Origin: Streptomyces sp. NRRL F-6492
GTDB taxonomy: Bacteria; Actinomycetota; Actinomycetes; Streptomycetales; Streptomycetaceae
NCBI RefSeq assembly: GCF_001280125.1
Contig: NZ_LGEG01000285.1
Coordinates: 1 to 23,263 of the forward strand
DNA length: 23,263 nucleotides
Direction: 5' to 3'
Below the pieces are notes generated by a model. The model saw only the letters and a program-made list of their open reading frames with translations, did no database searches and had not been told where the DNA came from. This document shows, piece by piece, positions 10,178-18,306 of this stretch (position 1 is its first letter; every line of letters begins with the position of its first letter). The position numbers and the translations under genes were made by a program.

Positions 10178-10667
10178 CCGTTCCCCGCGCCCTCCCCTGC
10201 GTCATCCCGCCCTCGCTCTTCGTCACTCTGCGTGATCTTCGTGCGATGGGGAATCCCGCGAAGCGGAGGAGCCGGTTCGTCCGCTGAGGTTTCTGCCACT
10301 GTCCGATATCCGGAGAGTCCCGGAAGGCCACCGTCAGGACCAAGAATCACTCAAGCCCCTTAGCGGAACTGCACGTTCTCACTATGTGAACACCGCATAA
10401 AGAACACTTATGTACCGATTTGCCCAGCCGCCGCGCACACTCTTCCCCCGTCGGCATAACAAGACAGTCACATCCTGACCTCGCCGCTCCCCGACCCTCC
10501 CCACCTGCGCTTAGAGTCACCGCCAGTCACCGCGCCGCCGGGCGCGTCCTACTGCACGGCCCTGTACCACCCCAGTACGGCCCGGCGTTCCAAAACGGCA
10601 CCCCTCATTCCGCAGCTTCACGGCACCGCTCTCGTCCGAGGGGGCCGCGCCAGGGAAAGGACCCTTC
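10178..10667 (+). promoter_or_regulatory. Long upstream region of the liv operon
   Basis: A gene-free stretch of 490 bp. An unusually A/T-rich patch at 10340-10430 contains an interrupted dyad GTTCTCACTATGTGAAC (10375-10391, GTTC/GAAC outer arms, CA/TG inner) and GAACAC repeated 14 bp apart (10388-10393 and 10402-10407). It is the best place for promoter and regulator sites, but I cannot name -10/-35 boxes with confidence. Transcription starting there would give a leader of about 250 nt, with a short direct repeat (AGTCACCGC at 10515 and 10525) before livK. AAAGGA at 10656-10661 is the livK ribosome-binding site. Confidence 0.45.
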
Positions 10668-11906
10668 GTGCGAAACCGTTCGTTGCTCATACTCACCACC
10701 GCGGTCACCGCGGGAGCCCTCACGCTCACTGCCTGTGGTTCGCGCGACGACAAGGGCGGCGCCGGCAACGGCGACAGCGGCGACGTCACCGTGACCATCG
10801 GCCTCGACGCCCCGCTCACCGGTGAGCTGTCCGCCCTCGGCCTCGGCATCAAGAACTCCGCCGACCTCGCGGTCAAGACGGCCAACAAGAAGCAGTACGT
10901 CAAGGGCGTCACCTTCAAGCTGGAGTCCCTCGACGACCAGGCCCAGCCCTCCGCCGGCCAGCAGAACGCGACCAAGTTCGTCGCCGACAAGAGCGTCCTC
11001 GGCGTCGTCGGCCCGCTGAACTCCTCCGTCGCCGAGTCCATGCAGAAGGTCTTCGACGACGCCAAGCTGGTGCAGGTCTCCCCGGCCAACACCAACCCGG
11101 CACTGAGCCAGGGCGTCAACTGGAGCACCGGCGACAAGAAGCGCGCCTACAAGTCGTACTTCCGCACCGCCACCACCGACGCCGTCCAGGGCCCGTTCGC
11201 CGCCCAGTACGTCTTCAACGAGGCCAAGAAGACCAAGGCCTTCATCATCGACGACAAGAAGACCTACGGCGCCGGCCTCGCGGGCACCTTCAAGGGCGAG
11301 TTCGAGAAGCTCGGCGGCAAGGTCCTCGGCACCGAGCACATCAACCCGGACACCAGGGACTTCTCCGCGGTCGCCACCAAGGTCAAGAGCTCCGGCGCCG
11401 ACGTCGTCTACTACGGCGGCGAGTACCCGGCGGCCGGCCCGCTGGCCAAGCAGATCAAGGAAGCCGGCGCGAAGGTCACCGTCGTCGGCGGCGACGCGCT
11501 CTACAGCCCGGAGTACGTGAAGCTGGCGGGCGCCGCGGCGGCCAACGGCGACATCGCCACCTCCGTCGGCGCGCCGATCGAGTCCCTCGCCTCCGCCAAG
11601 GAGTTCCTGGCCGACTACAAGACCGGCGGCTACAAGGAGGCCTACGAGGCCTACGGCGGCTACTCGTACGACTCGACCTGGTCCATCATCGAGGCCGTCA
11701 AGAAGGTCGTCGACGGCAACAACGGCAAGCTCCCCGAGGACGCCCGCGCCAAGGTCGTCGAGGCCCTCCAGGGCGTCTCCTTCGAGGGCGTGACCGGCAA
11801 GGTCTCCTTCGACGAGTTCGGTGACACCACCAACAAGCAGCTGACCGTCTACAAGGTCGAGGGCGGCGCCTTCAAGCCGGTCAAGTCCGGCACCTTCGGC
11901 AACTGA
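10668..11906 (+). CDS. livK: Branched-chain amino-acid ABC transporter substrate-binding lipoprotein
   Basis: A predicted periplasmic-type binding protein of 412 aa, anchored to the outer face of the membrane by a lipid. The signal peptide ends in a lipobox L20-T-A-C23, followed by a charged linker rich in Gly/Asp. The mature part matches the two-lobed Leu/Ile/Val-binding (Peripla_BP_6) fold: TIGLDAPLTGELSALGLGIKNS at its start, VGPLNSSVAESM, and a Tyr/Gly-rich ligand region around YYGGEYPAAGPLAKQIK. GTG 10668 has AAAGGA 6 nt upstream. It is first in a five-gene importer operon, followed by a hairpin that may reduce read-through. Ligand is inferred from the family; other amides or amino acids are possible. 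Confidence 0.95.
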   Translation: MRNRSLLILTTAVTAGALTLTACGSRDDKGGAGNGDSGDVTVTIGLDAPLTGELSALGLGIKNSADLAVKTANKKQYVKGVTFKLESLDDQAQPSAGQQNATKFVADKSVLGVVGPLNSSVAESMQKVFDDAKLVQVSPANTNPALSQGVNWSTGDKKRAYKSYFRTATTDAVQGPFAAQYVFNEAKKTKAFIIDDKKTYGAGLAGTFKGEFEKLGGKVLGTEHINPDTRDFSAVATKVKSSGADVVYYGGEYPAAGPLAKQIKEAGAKVTVVGGDALYSPEYVKLAGAAAANGDIATSVGAPIESLASAKEFLADYKTGGYKEAYEAYGGYSYDSTWSIIEAVKKVVDGNNGKLPEDARAKVVEALQGVSFEGVTGKVSFDEFGDTTNKQLTVYKVEGGAFKPVKSGTFGN

Positions 11907-11932
11907 CACACCCCCTCTCCCAGCACCACCCT

Positions 11933-11970
11933 CACCGCGCGGGGCGCCGCACCAGGCTCCCCGCGCGGTG
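11933..11970 (+). terminator. Attenuating hairpin between livK and livH
   Basis: A perfect 12-bp stem (11933-11944, CACCGCGCGGGG, with 11959-11970) and 14-nt loop in the 97-bp gap between livK and livH. Because the rest of the operon must be transcribed through it, it is more likely a partial terminator or mRNA 3'-end stabiliser than a full stop, giving more LivK than permease. Confidence 0.7.
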
Positions 11971-12003
11971 TCACATCCGTCGAAAGTCTCGGAGGACAAT
12001 GCG

Positions 12004-12933
12004 GTGAACGAACTGCCGCAGCAGCTGGTCAACGGCCTGCTACTGGGATCCATGTACGGGCTGGTCGCCGTCGGCTACACGATGGTCTACGGCATCGTCC
12101 AGCTCATCAACTTCGCCCATGGCGAGATCTTCATGACCGGCGGCTTCGGGGCCCTCACGGTCTGGCTCATCCTGCCCGGCGGCACCACCATGTGGGTCGC
12201 ACTGCCCCTCATGATCATCGGAGCCGTGCTCGTCGCGACGACGATAGCCGTCGGAGCGGAACGACTCGCGTACCGTCCGCTCCGCGGCGGCCCCCGCCTC
12301 GCCCCGCTCATCACGGCCATCGGCCTCTCGCTCGCCCTCCAGCAGGCCGTCTGGTCGCTGTACCCCGAGGCGAAGTCCGCCCGGACCTTCCCGCAGATCC
12401 CCGGCGGCGCGATCGAACTCGGCCCGGTCACCATCCAGACCGGCGACGTCTTCCTCCTGATCGCCGCCCCCGTCTGCATGGCCTTCCTCGCCTTCTTCGT
12501 CATGCGCACCCGCACCGGCCGCGGCATGCAGGCCACGGCGCAGGACCCGGACACCGCGAAGCTCATGGGCGTCAACACCGACCGCATCATCGTCATCGCG
12601 TTCGCCCTCGGCGCCGCGATGGCCGCCGTCGGTGCCGTCGCCTACGGCCTGAAGTACGGCGTCGTCGACTACAAGATGGGCTTCCTCCTCGGCCTCAAGG
12701 CCTTCACGGCCGCGGTCCTCGGCGGCATCGGCAACATCTACGGAGCCATGATCGGCGGAGTCGTCCTCGGCATCGCCGAAACCATGGCAACGGCCTACAT
12801 CAGCCACATCCCCGGTATGGAGCAGCTCGGCGGCCAGTCCTGGGCCGACGTCTGGGCCTTCGTACTCCTCATCGTCGTACTCCTCGCCCGGCCACAAGGC
12901 CTCCTCGGCGAGCGCGTCGCGGACAGGGCGTGA
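12004..12933 (+). CDS. livH: Branched-chain amino-acid ABC transporter permease LivH
   Basis: An integral membrane permease of 309 aa, one half of the channel for LivK-delivered substrate. It begins MNELPQQLVNGLLLGSMYGL with the LivH-type signature VQLINFAHGEIFMTGGF (32-48). About eight hydrophobic helices follow, and the cytoplasmic coupling region RGMQATAQDPDTAKLMG contacts the ATPases in this family. GTG 12004 was chosen because GGAGGA lies 7 nt upstream; an in-frame GTG at 11968 falls inside the hairpin arm. The stop touches the start of livM. Confidence 0.95.
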   Translation: MNELPQQLVNGLLLGSMYGLVAVGYTMVYGIVQLINFAHGEIFMTGGFGALTVWLILPGGTTMWVALPLMIIGAVLVATTIAVGAERLAYRPLRGGPRLAPLITAIGLSLALQQAVWSLYPEAKSARTFPQIPGGAIELGPVTIQTGDVFLLIAAPVCMAFLAFFVMRTRTGRGMQATAQDPDTAKLMGVNTDRIIVIAFALGAAMAAVGAVAYGLKYGVVDYKMGFLLGLKAFTAAVLGGIGNIYGAMIGGVVLGIAETMATAYISHIPGMEQLGGQSWADVWAFVLLIVVLLARPQGLLGERVADRA

Positions 12934-12938
12934 GCACC

Positions 12939-14768
12939 ATGACCACCATCTCCGAGAACACCAAGGCGGCCCCGGCCCCCGAGCCCGCCGCGGCGACCGG
13001 ACTCATCGGCTTCATCCCCGCCAAGGCCGCCCGCGCCCTCGCCCTCGGCGGCGGCGTCCTCACCATCGCGAGCTGCTTCCTCGCATGGACCTGGACCCCC
13101 CGCTTCCCCGGCGACCTCACCTTCTACGGCTCCCCCGGCGGCCTGCAGATGCAGGTCCTGGTCACGGGCCTCCTCACCACCCTCTTCGCCCTCTCCTCCT
13201 ACGGCGTCAAGGGCACCCGCTGGCTCACCCCCGCCGGCGGCGACGCGGCACTCAAGCTCGCCGCACTCGCCAACTTCGCCATCGCCTGGTTCACCGTCGG
13301 AGCCATCAGCGTCACGCTCGGCGGCCCCGTCAACCTGGAGCCCGGCGGCGCGGTCGTCGCGATCGCCGCCCTGGTCGCCCTCCTCGGCGCCCTCGCCCTC
13401 CCCTTCGCGCGGCCGAAGCTGCTGCCGACGGACCCCGAGGACACCGGCTGGGACCAGTTCAAGCACCGGTGCGGCAACGGCTGGACGACCTTCAAGGCCG
13501 CCTTCACCAGCGGCCCCGTCCGCAAGCTCCCCACGATGCACTCCTCCGTCGAGATCCTGATCATCACCGGCGTCCTCGCCGTGGCGCTCGGCGTCTTCAC
13601 CTACGGCGTCGGCACCGAGTACGACGAACTGTTCCTCGGCTTCCTGATCACGACCGGCATCGGCTTCGCGGCGCTCAACAAGTCGGGCCTCATCGCCCAG
13701 GCCACACAGCTCACCGGCAAGCACCAGAACCTCTCCATCGCCGGCGCGTTCACCGCCGCGGCACTCTTCCCCTTCACCCAGACCGACGACCAGTACGCGA
13801 CGCTCGGCGTCTACATCCTGATCTTCGCCACCGTCGCCCTGGGCCTCAACATCGTCGTCGGCCTCGCCGGTCTCCTCGACCTCGGCTACGTCGCCTTCCT
13901 CGGCGTCGGCGCCTACGCGGCCGCCCTCGTCTCCGGCGCCCCCACCTCCCCCTTCGGCGTGCACTTCCCCTTCTGGGCAGCCGTCCTGGTCGGCGCGGCG
14001 GCGTCCCTGGTCTTCGGCGTCCTCATCGGTGCCCCCACCCTGCGACTGCGCGGCGACTACCTCGCCATCGTCACCCTCGGCTTCGGCGAGATCTTCCGCA
14101 TCGCGGTCAACAACACCGACGGCACCTCCGGCCCCGACATCACCAACGGCTCCAACGGCATCGCGTCCATCCCGAACCTCAACATCTTCGGGTTCGACTT
14201 CGGCGCCGAGCACTCGATCGCCGGGTTCACCATCGGCCGCTTCGCCAACTACTTCTTCCTGATGCTGCTGATCATGGCGGTCGTCGTGCTGGTCTTCCGG
14301 CGCAGCGGCGACTCCCGCATCGGCCGCGCCTGGGTCGCCATCCGCGAGGACGAGACCGCCGCGCTCGCCATGGGCATCAACGGCTTCCGGGTCAAGCTCA
14401 TCGCCTTCGCGCTCGGCGCCGCGCTCGCCGGCCTCGCCGGCACCGTGCAGGCCCACGTCACCTACACCGTGACCCCGGAGCAGTACCTCTTCGCCGGTCC
14501 CATCCCGCCCAACTCCGCCTTCCTGCTCGCGGCCGTCGTCCTCGGCGGCATGGGCACGATGAGCGGCCCGCTGGTCGGTGCCTCGCTGCTCTTCCTGATC
14601 CCCAACAAGCTCCAGTTCATGGGCGAGTTCCAGCTCCTCGCCTTCGGCGTCGCGCTGATCCTGCTCATGCGCTTCCGTCCGGAGGGCATGATCGCCAACC
14701 GGCGCAACCAGCTGGAGTTCCACGAGAAGGACGAGACGCCCGCCACGCTCGCCAAGGCAGGTGCCTGA
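12939..14768 (+). CDS. livM: Branched-chain amino-acid ABC transporter permease LivM with long N-terminal extension
   Basis: The second channel subunit, 609 aa, much longer than the roughly 300-430 aa usual for LivM. The conserved part begins near residue 290 (YILIFATVALGLNIVVGLAGLLDLGY) and includes LRLRGDYLAIVTLGFGEIFR and the coupling segment RIGRAWVAIREDETAALAMG. The first 285 residues hold four hydrophobic helices (about 33-50, 69-88, 101-128, 135-153), a cytoplasmic-looking segment with Trp/Lys (about 160-200), then more helices. The extension has no function I can assign. Start: ATG 12939; an in-frame GTG at 12930 overlaps the livH stop and would add three residues. livG follows after 3 nt. 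Confidence 0.93.
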   Translation: MTTISENTKAAPAPEPAAATGLIGFIPAKAARALALGGGVLTIASCFLAWTWTPRFPGDLTFYGSPGGLQMQVLVTGLLTTLFALSSYGVKGTRWLTPAGGDAALKLAALANFAIAWFTVGAISVTLGGPVNLEPGGAVVAIAALVALLGALALPFARPKLLPTDPEDTGWDQFKHRCGNGWTTFKAAFTSGPVRKLPTMHSSVEILIITGVLAVALGVFTYGVGTEYDELFLGFLITTGIGFAALNKSGLIAQATQLTGKHQNLSIAGAFTAAALFPFTQTDDQYATLGVYILIFATVALGLNIVVGLAGLLDLGYVAFLGVGAYAAALVSGAPTSPFGVHFPFWAAVLVGAAASLVFGVLIGAPTLRLRGDYLAIVTLGFGEIFRIAVNNTDGTSGPDITNGSNGIASIPNLNIFGFDFGAEHSIAGFTIGRFANYFFLMLLIMAVVVLVFRRSGDSRIGRAWVAIREDETAALAMGINGFRVKLIAFALGAALAGLAGTVQAHVTYTVTPEQYLFAGPIPPNSAFLLAAVVLGGMGTMSGPLVGASLLFLIPNKLQFMGEFQLLAFGVALILLMRFRPEGMIANRRNQLEFHEKDETPATLAKAGA

Positions 14769-14771
14769 ACC

Positions 14772-15757
<986 letters not shown>

Positions 15758-15761
<4 letters not shown>

Positions 15762-16474
15762 CCGCACTGCTCGAAGTCGAGGACCTGCGCGTCGCCTACG
15801 GAAAGATCGAGGCCGTCAAGGGCATCTCCTTCTCCGTCGACGCCGGTGAGGTCGTCACCCTCATCGGCACCAACGGCGCCGGCAAGACCACCACCCTGCG
15901 GACCCTCTCCGGGCTCCTCAAGCCGGTCGGCGGCCAGATCAAGTTCGAGGGCAAGTCCCTCCGCAAGATCCCCGCCCACAAGATCGTCTCGCTGGGCCTC
16001 GCCCACTCCCCCGAGGGACGCCACATCTTCCCCCGGATGACGATCGAGGAGAACCTCCTCCTCGGCGCCTTCCTCCGCAAGGACACCGCGGGGATCGCCA
16101 AGGACGTCCAGCGCGCCTACGACCTCTTCCCCATCCTGGGCGAACGCCGCAAGCAGGCCGCCGGCACCCTCTCCGGCGGCGAGCAGCAGATGCTCGCCAT
16201 GGGCCGGGCCCTGATGTCCCAGCCCAAGCTGCTCATGCTCGACGAGCCCTCCATGGGCCTCTCCCCGATCATGATGCAGAAGATCATGGCCACGATCGCC
16301 GAGCTCAAGGCCCAGGGCACCACCATCCTGCTCGTCGAGCAGAACGCCCAGGCCGCGCTCGCCCTCGCGGACCACGGCCACGTCATGGAGATCGGCAAGG
16401 TCGTGCTCTCGGGCACCGGACAGAACCTGCTCCACGACGAGTCCGTCCGCAAGGCGTACCTCGGCGAGGACTGA
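15758..16474 (+). CDS. livF: Branched-chain amino-acid ABC transporter ATP-binding protein LivF
   Basis: The second ATPase of the importer, 238 aa, normal family length. Walker A is GTNGAGKTTT (37-46), the LivF-typical LAHSPEGRHIFPRMTIEENL follows, the signature LSGGEQQML starts near 138, Walker B is LLMLDEPSMGLSP, and the switch segment is LLVEQNAQAAL. ATG 15758 overlaps the livG stop by one base pair of codons (ATGA). Last gene of the operon; a terminator begins 24 nt downstream. Confidence 0.96.
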
Positions 16475-16497
16475 CCCGCCCCGCCCGCACCAAGACG

Positions 16498-16533
16498 GAA
16501 GGCCCGCCCCACAGTGCCGTGGGGCGGGCCTTC
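16498..16533. terminator. Bidirectional terminator between livF and pdtaR
   Basis: A perfect 15-bp stem (16498-16512 with 16519-16533) and 6-nt loop (AGTGCC). It sits between convergent genes, 24 nt after livF and 22 nt after pdtaR. The arms begin GAA and end TTC, so it can serve both strands. Confidence 0.9.
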
Positions 16534-16554
16534 TCCTCTGCCGTACGGAGCGGG

Positions 16555-17214
16555 CTACTGCTCCTTGTTCCTGGCCGCCTTCTTCTCCTCGGCGTCCTCG
16601 ATGACGGCCTCGGCGACCTGCTGCATCGACATGCGGCGGTCCATCGACGTCTTCTGGATCCAGCGGAACGCGGCCGGCTCCGTCAGGCCGTACTGGGTCT
16701 GCAGGACCGACTTGGCCCGGTCCACCAGCTTGCGGGTCTCCAGGCGCTGGGAGAGGTCGGCGACCTCCTTCTCCAGGGCCCGCAGCTCCGCGAACCGGGA
16801 GACGGCCATCTCGATGGCCGGCACCACGTCGCTCTTGCTGAAGGGCTTCACCAGGTACGCCATGGCCCCGGCGTCCCGGGCCCGCTCCACCAGCTCGCGC
16901 TGCGAGAAGGCGGTGAGCATGAGGACGGGGGCGATGGACTCGCCGGCGATCTTCTCGGCGGCCGAGATGCCGTCGAGGACGGGCATCTTCACATCGAGGA
17001 TGACGAGGTCGGGGCGGTGCTCACGGGCGAGTTCGACGGCCTTGGCGCCGTCCCCGGCCTCGCCGACGACCGTGTAGCCCTCTTCCTCGAGCATCTCTTT
17101 GAGGTCGAGGCGGATCAGGGCCTCGTCCTCGGCGATGACGACACGGGTCGTCAGCGGCGGGACGTGCGGCGCCTCGGCGTCGTCGGCGGGCTGGGGCGAC
17201 TCGGGGGCGGTCAC
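16555..17214 (-). CDS. pdtaR: ANTAR-domain response regulator PdtaR
   Basis: A two-component regulator of 219 aa that should act on RNA. The receiver domain (about 23-140) has acids E29/D30 in VVIAEDEALIRLD, phospho-acceptor D74 in VILDVKMPVLDG, T101 and K123 in YLVKPFSKSD. The linker helix leads to a C-terminal ANTAR domain (about 150-210) with LETRKLVDRAKSVLQ and EPAAFRWIQKTSMDRRMSM. It closely resembles mycobacterial PdtaR (Rv1626), which, when phosphorylated by PdtaS, acts as an antiterminator through RNA hairpins. No kinase gene is adjacent. GTG 17214 has GAGGAG upstream. A small hairpin GCCTCG-TTC-CGAGGC (17234-17248) lies in its leader; whether the protein binds it is unknown. Confidence 0.93.
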   Translation of the reverse strand: MTAPESPQPADDAEAPHVPPLTTRVVIAEDEALIRLDLKEMLEEEGYTVVGEAGDGAKAVELAREHRPDLVILDVKMPVLDGISAAEKIAGESIAPVLMLTAFSQRELVERARDAGAMAYLVKPFSKSDVVPAIEMAVSRFAELRALEKEVADLSQRLETRKLVDRAKSVLQTQYGLTEPAAFRWIQKTSMDRRMSMQQVAEAVIEDAEEKKAARNKEQ

Positions 17215-17326
17215 GGGGGCTCCTCGTTCGATGGCCTCGTTCCGAGGCGGATACAGCTCCCCATGAGCCTACCCACCTCCTGTAAGGTAGTGGTCCGCAG
17301 GGCTTGCACAGGCCTGCATTTCGAAG

Positions 17327-17401
17327 GCCCCAGTACTCCAACTGGTTAGAGAGGCCGCTCTCAAACAGCGGACAGTGTGGGTTCGAATCCCACCTGGGGC
17401 A
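17327..17401 (+). tRNA. tRNA with CAA anticodon (nominal Leu) but class I short variable loop
   Basis: A 75-nt tRNA. The acceptor stem is 7 bp (GCCCCAG/CTGGGGC) with discriminator A at 17401. The anticodon stem CCGCT/AGCGG encloses CTCAAAC, giving CAA at 17362-17364, a leucine TTG anticodon. The T arm GTGGG-TTCGAAT-CCCAC is canonical. U8, A14, G18G19, U33, U54U55C56 and A58 are all present. Two oddities: the variable region is only ACAGT, whereas bacterial tRNA-Leu has a long variable arm, and the D arm pairs only CTC/GAG with an enlarged loop. CCA is not encoded. A T-rich run follows. A TAAGGT box at 17283-17288 is a weak -10 candidate. Charging identity is uncertain. Confidence 0.85.
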
Positions 17402-17466
17402 CTTTTCCTTCGTTTCTAAGATTCAGCCGCACTCGGCGGCCATTCACTCACACAGGTGAGCGCCGT

Positions 17467-17480
17467 TTCGAATCCGGCAC
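17467..17480 (+). repeat. T-arm/3'-end-like repeat downstream of the tRNA
   Basis: TTCGAATCCGGCAC here matches the 3' part of the tRNA (17382-17402) if 7 nt (CACCTGG) are removed: nine bases TTCGAATCC, then GGCAC. It sits inside a 6-bp inverted repeat CGCCGT/ACGGCG (17461-17466, 17481-17486). It may be a decayed tRNA end or junction; chance is not excluded. Confidence 0.4.
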
Positions 17481-17512
17481 ACGGCGATTCGATTTCCACA
17501 AAGCTCGCATCC

Positions 17513-18286
17513 ATGTACGACCTCGCAACGCGTTCGCACGCACTCGCCCTCCTCGGCGACGGACGCAGCCTCAACTCGGTGAGCAAGCAGACCGGTATCT
17601 CCCGGGCCGCGCTACGCGCCTGGCAGACACGTCTTGAGCCCCTCCCCCGCATGGGCGGACCGTGTCCGAGGTGCCGTCCGCTTCCCGGCCCGCCGGACGA
17701 CACCGCCTCGTACGCCTATCTGCTCGGGCTCTACCTGGGTGACGGCTGCATCAGCGATCACCCTCGCGGCGGTCATCACCTCCGCATCGCCTGCGCGAAC
17801 GCCTGGCCCGGTCTGATCGAGGCGTGCCGCTCGGCAGTCCTGGCCGTACAACCCACGGGAAGTGCCTGCTTGCTGCAGAAGCAGGGGTGCGTCATGGTCA
17901 CGAGCTACGGTCGGCACTGGAAATGCCTCTTCCCCCAACACGGCCCCGGAAAGAAGCACGAGCGGCCCATCCGCCTGGAGCCGTGGCAGCAACGGATCGT
18001 GACCGATCAACCCTGGCAGTTCGTACGCGGTCTCATCCACTCCGACGGATGCCGCATCACCAACTGGGCCACCCGTCTCGTCGGTGGCGAGCGCAAGCGG
18101 TACGAGTACCCGCGGTACTTCTTCACCAACAAGTCGGACGACATCCGGAAGCTGCTCGGCGACGCCCTCGACAGGGTCGGTGTCGAATGGACGACCACCT
18201 CCCGGGGGGCCACCCCTTACAACGTCTCCGTCGCCCGCAAGGCCTCCGTCGCGCTCATGGATCTTCACGTGGGGCCCAAGTCCTGA
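17513..18286 (+). CDS. HTH plus LAGLIDADG-type putative homing endonuclease or domesticated relative
   Basis: A protein of 257 aa from ATG 17513. The N-terminus carries a helix-turn-helix (about 8-38, with SLNSVSKQTGISRAALRAW), then a short C51-P-R-C54 pair. Two LAGLIDADG-like helices follow: YLLGLYLGDGCIS (69-81, acidic D77) and FVRGLIHSDGCRI (170-182, acidic D178). Both metal-binding acids are kept, as in active monomeric two-motif enzymes. The C-terminus is RK-rich with a Tyr/Arg patch (RKRYEYPRYFF). Similar HTH-LAGLIDADG proteins, usually annotated as regulators, occur near tRNA genes in streptomycetes (from memory). Start is uncertain: neither ATG 17513 nor in-frame GTG 17456 has a clear ribosome site. 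Codons look slightly less G/C-biased than in neighbours. It is convergent with pyk, 20 bp apart. Confidence 0.8.
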   Translation: MYDLATRSHALALLGDGRSLNSVSKQTGISRAALRAWQTRLEPLPRMGGPCPRCRPLPGPPDDTASYAYLLGLYLGDGCISDHPRGGHHLRIACANAWPGLIEACRSAVLAVQPTGSACLLQKQGCVMVTSYGRHWKCLFPQHGPGKKHERPIRLEPWQQRIVTDQPWQFVRGLIHSDGCRITNWATRLVGGERKRYEYPRYFFTNKSDDIRKLLGDALDRVGVEWTTTSRGATPYNVSVARKASVALMDLHVGPKS

Positions 18287-18306
18287 GCCCCGGTGCGGCG
18301 TGCCGG

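Noticed and set aside
12192..12938. Open frame upstream of livM, continuous with it
   Set aside because: It is out of frame with the clear livH permease; its residues are His/Arg/Pro-rich, and livM begins at 12939.
17377..17637. Open frame starting inside the tRNA (MGSNPTWGTF...)
   Set aside because: A translation of the tRNA T arm; no ribosome site and no domain, and it overlaps the LAGLIDADG gene in another frame.
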